From Spirosoma fluviale (GTDB lineage Bacteria > Bacteroidota > Bacteroidia > Cytophagales > Spirosomataceae), in the NCBI GenBank assembly GCA_945883625.1, contig CAMCXW010000001.1:1-64000 (forward strand): a DNA stretch of 64,000 nt. Direction: 5' to 3'. Positions 50,543 through 58,032 of the stretch are shown piece by piece. The notes beneath the pieces are model-generated. The model did not search any database. It saw only the letters and a list, made by a program, of their open reading frames with translations, and was not told the origin of the DNA. How positions within the stretch are numbered: position 1 is the stretch's first letter; each line of letters starts with the position of its first letter. The translations under genes were made by a program, and so were the position numbers.

Positions 50543-51768
50543 TCCTTTTTTCGCCACGGTTTTTTCTTGCCTCCTTTGTTGAAACCTCCACCTGAAAAAG
50601 CAGGCTTTTTTGTCTCTGGGGAATAATCTGGAACAGGGCCAAATTCTTCTGGAACCGGTGATTTGGTTACTTCTTTTTCCAATAAGCGTTCAATCGCGGC
50701 GAATTTCCGTTGCTCAGCTTCTGTAATTAATGTGTAGGCAGTACCTTTTGTCTGCGCGCGGGCTGTTCGACCAATCCGGTGAATGTAATCTTCCCCGTCA
50801 TTTGGTACATCATAATTCACGACTAATTCTATTTCATCGATATCAATACCCCGGCTTAATATATCCGTTGCCACCAAAATCTTGGTCTTCTTATTCCTAA
50901 AATCTTGCAATACTTGCTCGCGTACTTCTTGCTCCAAATCCGAATGAATTTCCTCAACCGAGAACCGTGCACGCTTTAAGTCGGCCGTCAACGATTTTAC
51001 ATTCTGCTTGCGAGAACAAAAAACAATCACACGGGTATAATCTTGGCGTTTCAATAAATGTTTCACCAAAGGACTTTTTTGATTTTCATACACCACAAAG
51101 GCTTCTTGAACAATGGCCTCTGGGGGTTTTGAAACTGCGATATTTACTTCGACAGGATTTTGCATCAACTTACGAGCGAGGTCGCGCATTTTAGGCGGCA
51201 TGGTCGCTGAAAACAAGAGATTTTGACGCACCTTGGGTAAATGTCCCGTAATTTTCATTAGGTCATCGTGAAAGCCCATGTCCAACATCCGGTCGGCCTC
51301 ATCAAGTACCAAATATTTTACATGGGACAAATCGACATACCCCATATTTAAATGGGCAATCATGCGGCCAGGCGTACACACAACGAGATCTACCCCAGAC
51401 GTCAACGCATTTTTTTCTGTTGTGAATGAGTTTCCATCACCACCACCATAAACTGGCATGCAACTAACATTAGTGAAGTAACCCAAACCTTCCATATTCC
51501 CAGCGATCTGCACGGCAAGTTCTCGGGTTGGCACAATAATCAATGCATTGATATGCGCATCTGAATGATCTTCAGTTAAGATTTTATGGATGATCGGTAA
51601 TAAAAAAGCGGCTGTCTTTCCTGTACCTGTCTGCGCCGAAGCTAAGACATCTTGCCCAGCTAAAATCGGCTTCATCACCTGCTCTTGAACCGGCGTGGCT
51701 GTTTTATAGCCCATGGAATCAATACCCTCTAATAATCTTTCGGCTAAGCCAAGTTCTTTAAATGTCAA
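50539..51768 (-). CDS. rhlE: DEAD-box RNA helicase, RhlE-like
   Basis: ATP-dependent RNA helicase of 409 residues. Motifs in order: Q motif FKELGL and TPVQEQ, I SAQTGTGKTAAF, Ia PTRELAVQ, II VLDEADRMLDMGF, III SATMPP, V ATDILSRGIDID, VI HRIGRTAR. The C-terminal tail is Gly/Lys-rich (SGGGFNKGGKKKPWRKKD), good for RNA binding. The start is TTG at 51768: no ATG fits the Q motif, and a stop codon lies three codons further up. The start is just 15 bases from the 7-bp-period repeats that fill the upstream gap. It shares stop bases with ftsA (TTAG). Confidence 0.94.
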   Translation of the reverse strand: MTFKELGLAERLLEGIDSMGYKTATPVQEQVMKPILAGQDVLASAQTGTGKTAAFLLPIIHKILTEDHSDAHINALIIVPTRELAVQIAGNMEGLGYFTNVSCMPVYGGGDGNSFTTEKNALTSGVDLVVCTPGRMIAHLNMGYVDLSHVKYLVLDEADRMLDMGFHDDLMKITGHLPKVRQNLLFSATMPPKMRDLARKLMQNPVEVNIAVSKPPEAIVQEAFVVYENQKSPLVKHLLKRQDYTRVIVFCSRKQNVKSLTADLKRARFSVEEIHSDLEQEVREQVLQDFRNKKTKILVATDILSRGIDIDEIELVVNYDVPNDGEDYIHRIGRTARAQTKGTAYTLITEAEQRKFAAIERLLEKEVTKSPVPEEFGPVPDYSPETKKPAFSGGGFNKGGKKKPWRKKD

Positions 51769-51782
51769 AATGAATTATTTAA

Positions 51783-51913
51783 GACTTTAGACGCTGGACG
51801 TTGGACCTTAAACCAATGACAACATGTAAAATCATATGAAATAAATTAGACTTTAGACGTTGGACGCTGGACGTTAGACCAAGTGAAACATGTAAAATCG
51901 TTTGTAAAAATTT
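51783..51913. repeat. 66-bp direct duplication containing GACGYTR units
   Basis: Two similar blocks begin with GACTTTAGACG at 51783 and 51849. Each holds a run of 7-bp units (GACGTTG, GACGCTG, GACGTTA), a connecting piece with AACATGTAAAATC and an A/T-rich tail. They occupy most of the 180-bp gap between rhlE and gmhA. Confidence 0.85.
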
Positions 51914-51919
51914 AATACT

Positions 51920-51954
51920 TCTAACGTCTGACGTCTAGCGTCCAACGTCTAATA
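51920..51954. repeat. Inverted copy of the GACGYTR repeat, overlapping the gmhA stop
   Basis: The reverse complement of this block matches the second direct block (51854-51879) apart from one extra unit, so the two could form a long hairpin with a loop of about 40 bases. It also matches 655-689 in wecB at 32 of 35 positions. The gmhA stop codon (51949-51951) lies inside it. Confidence 0.85.
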
Positions 51955-52527
51955 ACCCATTTCCTTTTCAATCAACTGAATCAGAATATGAATCACTTTA
52001 ATATGAATCTCTTGAATGCGATCTGCGTAACCAAAATGGTCCACGCGCACTTCGAATACGTTTTCGAAGGAGGCCAACTGACCGCCATCTTTTCCCGTTA
52101 GTAAAACGACAGCCATGCCTTTGGCTTGCGCAGCTTTTACAGCTTCAATGATGTTTACAGAATTACCGCTGGTTGATAGTCCAAACAACACATCACCCGC
52201 ATTTCCTAATCCCTCAATAAACCTAGAGAACACATAATTATACCCAAAATCATTACTTACACAGGATATATGCGAAGGATCCGAAATCGCCATCGCAGCC
52301 AAAGCTGGTCGGTTTTCTCGGTAACGGCCCGACAACTCCTCCGCGAAATGCATGGCATCGCAATGGCTTCCACCATTTCCACAAGCAATGATTTTTTTGC
52401 CTTGTTGGAGTGCGCCAACCAAACATTTTGCTGCATTTTCGATGGATTGAATTTTAGCTGGATTACTAAAAAACTGATCTAAAACTTGTTGGGCTTCCTG
52501 AAGATTGGCTTGAATAATATCTTTCAA
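51949..52527 (-). CDS. gmhA: Sedoheptulose 7-phosphate isomerase
   Basis: First step of heptose synthesis for LPS: sedoheptulose-7-phosphate to D-glycero-D-manno-heptose-7-phosphate. 192 residues, SIS domain. Seen: [26 protein letters not shown] (phosphate loop, His and Glu at the active site), [17 protein letters not shown] and [14 protein letters not shown]. Its stop codon is supplied by the inverted GACGYTR repeat copy, so the last residues (EMGY) may have been trimmed or replaced when the repeat arrived. No other heptose gene is close by. Confidence 0.93.
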   Translation of the reverse strand: MKDIIQANLQEAQQVLDQFFSNPAKIQSIENAAKCLVGALQQGKKIIACGNGGSHCDAMHFAEELSGRYRENRPALAAMAISDPSHISCVSNDFGYNYVFSRFIEGLGNAGDVLFGLSTSGNSVNIIEAVKAAQAKGMAVVLLTGKDGGQLASFENVFEVRVDHFGYADRIQEIHIKVIHILIQLIEKEMGY

Positions 52528-52544
52528 CTGCTTTTAATTTTGCA

Positions 52545-52552
52545 CAAAGATA
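52545..52552 (-). promoter_or_regulatory. -7 element of gmhA
   Basis: Minus strand TATCTTTG, 17 bases before the gmhA ATG, in the 33-base gap after the TPM gene. Confidence 0.5.
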
Positions 52553-52560
52553 GTCATTAT

Positions 52561-53307
52561 TTAAAAATCCCCACCGGCTCCGCCACCACCGAAATCTCCG
52601 CCTCCAAATCCGCCAAAATCAAATCCGCCGCCGCCTGAAGAACCTCCCCGATCAAAGCCCCCTCCACCAAAGAAAACAGGAGGGAAAAACATTCCACCTC
52701 CATGTGAGCCAGGACCAGAACCACCATTGCGGTTACGATACGCGTTAATTAAAGTAAGAACTACAAAAACAAGTACAATGATAACAACAACCGGAATTCC
52801 TTCTGAATCAGTAGAACCCTCTGACTGGAATTGTCCAGAGGCGCGTTGCATCATCTCAGTCGTCGCTACATCCAACCCGCCGTAATAATCACCCCGTTTA
52901 AAATAGGGTTTCAGAATTCGATTAATGATTCGTTTACACGTTGCATCCGGTAAAACATCCTCAATTCCACGTCCCGTCACAATCCGAATCTTCCGATTGT
53001 TCATAGAGACCAAAATCACTACGCCGTTATTCTTATCTTTTTGGCCAACTCCCCACGTTTTACCAATCGCAATCGCGTAATCGTAGGGATCTGAATTACC
53101 TATTGTGGGGACCAATACAATCGCAAATTGTGTGGAAGTAGTATCCGCATAACCGCGTAGCTTTTGTTCCAATTGTTGGACTTCATCCGACTTCATTAAA
53201 CCAGCCTGATCTAATACATAACCATTGGGTTTGGCAGGAATATCCTGTCCGAAAACCTGCAGATTAATTAATATCAAGCCAATATATAACCAAACTCTAT
53301 TCCCCAT
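52561..53307 (-). CDS. TPM-domain membrane protein, YgcG-like
   Basis: 248 residues. N-terminal signal/anchor (MGNRVWLYIGLILINLQVFG), a TPM domain (about 25-155: YVLDQAGLMKSDEVQQLEQKL, FAIVLVPTIG, GWGVGQKDKNNGVVILVS, GRGIEDVLPDATCKRII), one transmembrane helix (VVVIIVLVFVVLTLI) and a striking Gly-rich tail of about 55 residues with GGGGFD and GGFGGGDFGGGGAGGDF. TPM proteins of this kind follow LemA in many bacteria; activity is unproven, with phosphatase and membrane-stress roles proposed for relatives. The ATG at 53307 overlaps the upstream gene by 11 bases. Confidence 0.9.
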   Translation of the reverse strand: MGNRVWLYIGLILINLQVFGQDIPAKPNGYVLDQAGLMKSDEVQQLEQKLRGYADTTSTQFAIVLVPTIGNSDPYDYAIAIGKTWGVGQKDKNNGVVILVSMNNRKIRIVTGRGIEDVLPDATCKRIINRILKPYFKRGDYYGGLDVATTEMMQRASGQFQSEGSTDSEGIPVVVIIVLVFVVLTLINAYRNRNGGSGPGSHGGGMFFPPVFFGGGGFDRGGSSGGGGFDFGGFGGGDFGGGGAGGDF

Positions 53308-53722
53308 ACGAAAGCTCATCCGACAATTCATTCACATCTTCCCGTTGGTACGGAAAATAAACAGCTAAGGCCTCTCCAATACGGCGAACGCCTAAAGCAA
53401 GACCCGCACCATACTCGTTTTTAGCTAATAAAGGACGCATCTCATCCCGAATGGTTTCCCAAAATTCGACAGGAACGTTTGCATCAATTCCTTTATCTCC
53501 TATGATCGAGAACTTCCGATCTTTGACAGCTAAATACACCAAAACACCATTCTGCAAATCAGTTTGGTGCATGCCTAATTGAAAAAAGAGCACCTTCGAT
53601 CGCTCGATTGGGTGCCCTTCGCAATGACTTTCCACATGCACACGAATCTCTCCAGAAGTCTTTTTTTCGGCCTCCTGAATCGCTTGAATAATTTCCGCTT
53701 CGTGTGTTGCGCTTAACTGCAT
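53297..53722 (-). CDS. Small TPM-domain protein
   Basis: 141 residues, a TPM domain without signal peptide or Gly tail: TSGEIRVHVESHCEGHPIERSKVLFFQLGM, QNGVLVYLAVKDRKFSIIGDKGIDANVP and the C-terminal YGAGLALGVRRIGEALAVYFP. It is probably cytoplasmic or peripheral. ATG 53722 is chosen because it follows the lemA stop by one base; in-frame codons further up overlap lemA. Middle gene of a lemA-TPM-TPM operon. Confidence 0.88.
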   Translation of the reverse strand: MQLSATHEAEIIQAIQEAEKKTSGEIRVHVESHCEGHPIERSKVLFFQLGMHQTDLQNGVLVYLAVKDRKFSIIGDKGIDANVPVEFWETIRDEMRPLLAKNEYGAGLALGVRRIGEALAVYFPYQREDVNELSDELSYGE

Positions 53723-53723
53723 C

Positions 53724-54317
53724 TTATTTCTTCTCGTCGAAATTAACCTCAGGTGCTTTTTCAGAACCTGCCTCCGCTTGGAAAAATCCTTTCTCAGCAA
53801 AACCAGAGAACGAAGCAATTAAATTGCTTGGGAAGGTTACTATGATGGAATTGTAGTTTTTTACCGACGTATTAAAGCGATCACGCTCTTCTTTGATGCG
53901 GTTTTCAGTACCCTCCAATTGTGCTTGCAATTCAGAGAAATTTTCTGTTGCACGCAATTGTGGATAATTTTCTGTCACTACCAAAAGTCGAGATAATGCT
54001 CCACTCAAACTACTTTGAGCCGCTTGAAATTTTTGTAAATTTTCTGGACTCAAATCTTTCGCATCCAATTTCATTTGTGTAGCCGATGCACGCGCTTGAA
54101 TTACCGCAGTCAATGTCGACTTTTCAAAATTAGCTACTCCCTGTACGGTTTTAACCAAATTAGGAATCAAATCCGAACGTCTTTGGTACGCACTCTGTAC
54201 ATTTGCCCAAGAAGCCTTTACTTCCTGATCACTTGTGGCCATGCTATTTCTCGATCCAATCCCCCAAAAAATCACCAAAGCAATTACGCCTAAACCAATC
54301 CAAATTTTCTTATTCAT
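53724..54317 (-). CDS. LemA family protein
   Basis: 197 residues. A single N-terminal transmembrane helix (about 4-20: IWIGLGVIALVIFWGIG) with a very short outside end is followed by long alpha-helices: VKASWANVQSAYQRRSDLIPNLVKTVQG, LTAVIQARASATQ and the terminal FNTSVKNYNSIIVTFPSNLIASFSGF. The role of LemA is not settled; genes of this family sit with TPM proteins, as here, which suggests a membrane-associated complex. Confidence 0.94.
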   Translation of the reverse strand: MNKKIWIGLGVIALVIFWGIGSRNSMATSDQEVKASWANVQSAYQRRSDLIPNLVKTVQGVANFEKSTLTAVIQARASATQMKLDAKDLSPENLQKFQAAQSSLSGALSRLLVVTENYPQLRATENFSELQAQLEGTENRIKEERDRFNTSVKNYNSIIVTFPSNLIASFSGFAEKGFFQAEAGSEKAPEVNFDEKK

Positions 54318-54348
54318 CGTTTTAAAAATTAAAGGTTTTTTGTACCCG

Positions 54349-54356
54349 CAAAGATA
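54349..54356 (-). promoter_or_regulatory. -7 element of the lemA operon
   Basis: Minus strand TATCTTTG, 31 bases before the lemA ATG. The rest of the 137-bp gap up to the oligopeptidase gene has no other clear feature; TTATCTTG at 54444 is only a poor match for a rightward promoter. Confidence 0.5.
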
Positions 54357-54454
54357 TGCATATAAACAGTTTCCCTACGAATTTTTCCATCAAAATGCTT
54401 TTTCAAGGATAAACGTTCCTTTTCCCTCCATAAATTTATTTTTATCTTGCCGCC

Positions 54455-56515
54455 ATGTTACAAAATAAACCAAATCCTCCGCAAGCAACTGAAATTCCAC
54501 ACGTATTAACGATACATGGTGACTGCCGACAAGACCCCTATTTTTGGCTAAATAATCCTGAAAATCCCGCAGTCATCGACTACCTCACGCAAGAGAACGC
54601 GTATACCGAAAGTGTACTCAAGCCTACAGAAGCATTACAAAACGAGTTATTTGAGGAAATGAAGGGACGGATGGTTGCCGACGAGCAATCTGTTCCCTAT
54701 TTCAATGGCAAAGACTGGTTCTACCACCGCTACGAAACCGGTGGCGAATACCCACTCTACTGTCGGAAAAAAGGGAATCTAGACGCGCCAGAGGAAATAC
54801 TTTTGCATGGGAACCAACTCGGAAAAGACGAAGCGTACTTCGCCGTAGGCGGTTTGGCATTATCCGATAATGACCAAATTCTGGCTTATGCCACCGATAC
54901 GGTGAGTCGGCGCAATTACACGGTTTACTTTAAAAATATGCTAACGGGTGAATTACTCGCCGACAAGATTGAAAATACCGAAGGGGGATCCTATGCGTGG
55001 TCGGCAGATTCAAAATACTTCTTCTACCTACTGCGTGACCCACAAACTTTACTGGCCTCCAAGGTACTCCGCCATCAAATAGGGGCCGATTCCTCGCAAG
55101 ATGTGCTCGTTTATGAGGAAAAGAACGAGGAATGTTACATGGGGCTGAGCAGGAGCAAGTCGAAGGAATATATTTTTAGTGTGTCGAGCCAACAAGGCGT
55201 TTATTCGGAATACAGGATATTAAAGACAGATAACCCAACGGGGTCTTTCGAGGTATTTCAGCCAGGCGAACGTGGATTGGAATACTTTATTGAACACCAG
55301 GCGGATCGTTTTTTGATTCGAACAAATTTTCAAGAGGCGACCAATTTTCAATTAATGGCTTGTGGGGTGCACGGCAAAACGGACAAGTCTAAATGGCAAA
55401 CCGTGGTTGCCCATCGCCCCGATGTTTTCCTAGAGGATTTTGATGCAACGACAGAATGGATTGCCTTGGAAGTTAAGACAAATGGACTATCCCAAATTCA
55501 ATTCATTCTGGGGGATTCGAACGAATTCATCCGCATGGATGAAGCTATTTTTCAAGTCAATATTGGCATAAATACCCATTATCGGAGTCATACCCTTCGG
55601 TATAATTACACGTCTTTAACCTGTCCAAATTCAGTTTTGGAATACGATGCAACTACTAAAATATCAACCTTGTTAAAGGAGGATCGGGTACTTGGGGGAT
55701 TTGATAAGAACGCATATGAGTCAGAACGCCTCTGGGCCACGGCGCGGGATGGCGTAAAATTGCCTATTTCGTTGGTCTACAAAAAAGGCTATCAAAATGG
55801 CCCCTTATTACTTTATGCCTACGGTTCGTATGGCTACAGCATGGATCCCTATTTTTCCTCCAGTCGGTTATCACTTTTAAACCGGGGTTTTGCTTTTGCC
55901 ATCGCGCACATTCGAGGCGGGCAGGAAATGGGACGGCACTGGTATGAGGACGGGAAAATGATGCAAAAAATGAATACGTTTACTGATTTCATTGATTGCG
56001 GGAAACATTTAATTTCAACGAACAAAGTAGATGCCAAACGTTTATTCGCACAAGGCGGATCTGCGGGAGGGATGTTGATGGGCGGAATCATCAACATGGC
56101 ACCCGAATTATTTGCGGGAGTCATTGCTGCAGTGCCATTTGTGGATGTGGTCACGACGATGTTGGATGAAACGATACCGTTGACAACTGGCGAGTGGGAA
56201 GAATGGGGAAATCCGAAAAATGAAGAACATTACCACTACATGAAATCGTATTCACCGTATGATAATGTGGTCGCACAAGATTATCCGCATCTTTTCGTCA
56301 CCACGGGATTACACGATTCGCAAGTACAATATTGGGAACCTGCCAAATGGGTCGCAAAACTGCGAAAATTAAAAACCAATGATACGATCTTATTGCTCGA
56401 CTGTGATATGTCGGCCGGCCACGGTGGCGCCTCCGGACGTTACAAGCGCTTCAAGGATATTGCTAAAGATTTTGCGTTTTTGATTGGTATTAATGAGACG
56501 ATCGTTGCGCGATAA
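54455..56515 (+). CDS. ptrB: Oligopeptidase B (S9A prolyl-oligopeptidase family)
   Basis: Cytosolic serine peptidase that cuts short peptides after Lys/Arg. 686 residues. N-terminal beta-propeller (about 70-400) and C-terminal alpha/beta-hydrolase. The catalytic Ser is S536 in AQGGSAGGMLMGG; Asp in TGLHDSQVQYWEPAKW; His in DMSAGHGGASGRYKRF. HVLTIHGDCRQDPYFWLNN and DDPYFWL-like opening match oligopeptidase B. No signal peptide. Its last 26 bases overlap the convergent prmC gene. Confidence 0.93.
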   Translation: MLQNKPNPPQATEIPHVLTIHGDCRQDPYFWLNNPENPAVIDYLTQENAYTESVLKPTEALQNELFEEMKGRMVADEQSVPYFNGKDWFYHRYETGGEYPLYCRKKGNLDAPEEILLHGNQLGKDEAYFAVGGLALSDNDQILAYATDTVSRRNYTVYFKNMLTGELLADKIENTEGGSYAWSADSKYFFYLLRDPQTLLASKVLRHQIGADSSQDVLVYEEKNEECYMGLSRSKSKEYIFSVSSQQGVYSEYRILKTDNPTGSFEVFQPGERGLEYFIEHQADRFLIRTNFQEATNFQLMACGVHGKTDKSKWQTVVAHRPDVFLEDFDATTEWIALEVKTNGLSQIQFILGDSNEFIRMDEAIFQVNIGINTHYRSHTLRYNYTSLTCPNSVLEYDATTKISTLLKEDRVLGGFDKNAYESERLWATARDGVKLPISLVYKKGYQNGPLLLYAYGSYGYSMDPYFSSSRLSLLNRGFAFAIAHIRGGQEMGRHWYEDGKMMQKMNTFTDFIDCGKHLISTNKVDAKRLFAQGGSAGGMLMGGIINMAPELFAGVIAAVPFVDVVTTMLDETIPLTTGEWEEWGNPKNEEHYHYMKSYSPYDNVVAQDYPHLFVTTGLHDSQVQYWEPAKWVAKLRKLKTNDTILLLDCDMSAGHGGASGRYKRFKDIAKDFAFLIGINETIVAR

Positions 56516-57338
56516 GCATGCGATCGTTACCGTGAAAATCTTTAACTAATTGAATATTTTCAAATCCTTGAGCTTCCGCAAGTGCTACGTTTTGTGCGCC
56601 AAAAGCCCGGTTGATTTCAAAACAAAGATATCCTCCAGGCATTAAACGCGCCTGAGCCATCTCGCCAATCACCCGATAAAATTTCAATGGATCTGCATCT
56701 GGAACAAATAAAGCAAGATGGGGTTCGTGGTCTAACACATGTGCTTCCATCTCAATTTTTTCACTTTCCAATACATAGGGTGGATTTGAAACAATGATAT
56801 CCCACATTTGGTCTACTTTTTCCCAAGCAAAAACATCCTGTTGCTTAAAAATTACGCGGGCTCCTAATTGTTCCGCATTCTCTTGTGCTTTTTCAATCGC
56901 CTCGGATGCCACATCCCACGCTGTCACCCGCGCGTGCGGCGCCTCTAAAGCTAGGGTAATTGAGATGCAACCAGATCCGGTTCCTACATCAAGTATATGT
57001 TTTTCTTTATTGCCTATTTGCTTTAAAACCTGACTCACTAATTCCTCTGTTTCCGGCCGTGGAATCAGCGTAGCGGAATTCAAGGAAAATAGTCGGTCGA
57101 AAAAATAAGCCTTCTCTGTCACGTATTGTAGGGGTACCCCGGCGGATAAGCGCGCTAAATCAGCTGCAAAATCAGCCGGCTCCTCCACCACTTTATCCAT
57201 CAGAATTTCCAAGGTATTCACACCACACTTCATGCTCAAATAAGCATGTGCAATAGCCCTCGCCTCTACAACGGAATATTTAAAAACAATTGCTTGTTGG
57301 ATTTGTTGAGATAATGCGTTTACTGATACAAGAAACAT
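56490..57338 (-). CDS. prmC: Release factor glutamine methyltransferase PrmC
   Basis: Methylates the Gln of the GGQ motif in release factors 1 and 2. 282 residues: an N-terminal helical domain (1-90) and a Rossmann methyltransferase. Seen: PLQYVTEKAYFFDRLFSLNSATLIPRPETEEL, SAM loop ILDVGTGSGCISITLA and the catalytic VSNPPYVLESE. The 3' end overlaps the oligopeptidase gene by 26 bases in antiparallel orientation. prfA is not in the window. Confidence 0.95.
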   Translation of the reverse strand: MFLVSVNALSQQIQQAIVFKYSVVEARAIAHAYLSMKCGVNTLEILMDKVVEEPADFAADLARLSAGVPLQYVTEKAYFFDRLFSLNSATLIPRPETEELVSQVLKQIGNKEKHILDVGTGSGCISITLALEAPHARVTAWDVASEAIEKAQENAEQLGARVIFKQQDVFAWEKVDQMWDIIVSNPPYVLESEKIEMEAHVLDHEPHLALFVPDADPLKFYRVIGEMAQARLMPGGYLCFEINRAFGAQNVALAEAQGFENIQLVKDFHGNDRMLIAQRSSH

Positions 57339-57367
57339 ACGATTAATTTCGTTTGTCTGTGGGATGA

Positions 57368-57400
57368 AGCTTTGCCAAACCTTACAGGATTGGCAAAGCT
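57368..57400. promoter_or_regulatory. 11-bp perfect inverted repeat, candidate operator
   Basis: AGCTTTGCCAA at 57368-57378 and its exact reverse complement TTGGCAAAGCT at 57390-57400. Half-sites are 22 bp apart start to start, two helical turns, right for a dimeric regulator. It ends 18 bp upstream of the promoter for the sugar-oxidation genes and lies between divergent genes, so it is not a terminator. Confidence 0.6.
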
Positions 57401-57417
57401 AAGGAACAATAAGTTAT

Positions 57418-57447
57418 TTGGCAACGTGAAAAAATATCCTATATTTG
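57418..57447 (+). promoter_or_regulatory. Promoter of the sugar-oxidation operon
   Basis: TTG at 57418-57420, 19 bp spacing, TATATTTG at 57440-57447, with the first ATG 22 bases downstream. Good consensus on both boxes. Confidence 0.68.
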
Positions 57448-57468
57448 AAGCGTAAAATTTAATTAACT

Positions 57469-58032
57469 ATGAACTTAAACAGACGGAAAGCCCTTGAACG
57501 GCTTAGCATCTTGATGGGTGGCATGATTTCTGCCCCCGCTTTGGCTGGTATTCAGGGACAAAAATCGCATCCCACTTTTGTGCAATTCAATGCTACACAA
57601 GAATCACTCGTAGCTGAAATCGCCGACATTATCATTCCTACAACCGATACACCAGGAGCTAAAGCGGCTGGCGTGGAAAAATTCATATTGCGTGTCGTGC
57701 AAGATTGTTACCCAGAAGCAAGCCAAAAAGTATTTGCAACTGGTTTGGCAAAATTAGATGCCGATTGTCAATCACGTTTCGGAAAGGGCTTTACTGAATC
57801 AAGCATTACCCAGCGTAAAGACGCACTAACAACATGCATGTTAGAATCCGATGCCGCACGAAAAACGGCAAAGGGCCAACCGACCTTCTTCTTCATGATT
57901 AAGGAATTGACAACCACTGGTTATTTTACATCTGAAATCGGAGCAACCAAAGCATTGGATTACCTTTCGATTCCAGGCAAATTTGACGGCTGCATGCCAT
58001 TATCTCCAACTCAAAAAACGTGGGCACTATGA
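57469..58032 (+). CDS. Gluconate 2-dehydrogenase subunit 3-like protein, Tat-exported
   Basis: 187 residues. The N-terminus MNLNRRKALERLSILMGG has a twin arginine (R5-R6) before a hydrophobic stretch ending near APALA, a plausible Tat signal. The body (LVAEIADIIIPTTDTPGAKAAGVEKFI, then FFFMIKELTTTGYFTSEIGATKALDYL and the CMPL end) is the subunit 3 family. These small subunits escort a GMC flavoprotein through the Tat system. Its stop overlaps the GMC start (ATGA), confirming coupling. Confidence 0.92.
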   Translation: MNLNRRKALERLSILMGGMISAPALAGIQGQKSHPTFVQFNATQESLVAEIADIIIPTTDTPGAKAAGVEKFILRVVQDCYPEASQKVFATGLAKLDADCQSRFGKGFTESSITQRKDALTTCMLESDAARKTAKGQPTFFFMIKELTTTGYFTSEIGATKALDYLSIPGKFDGCMPLSPTQKTWAL

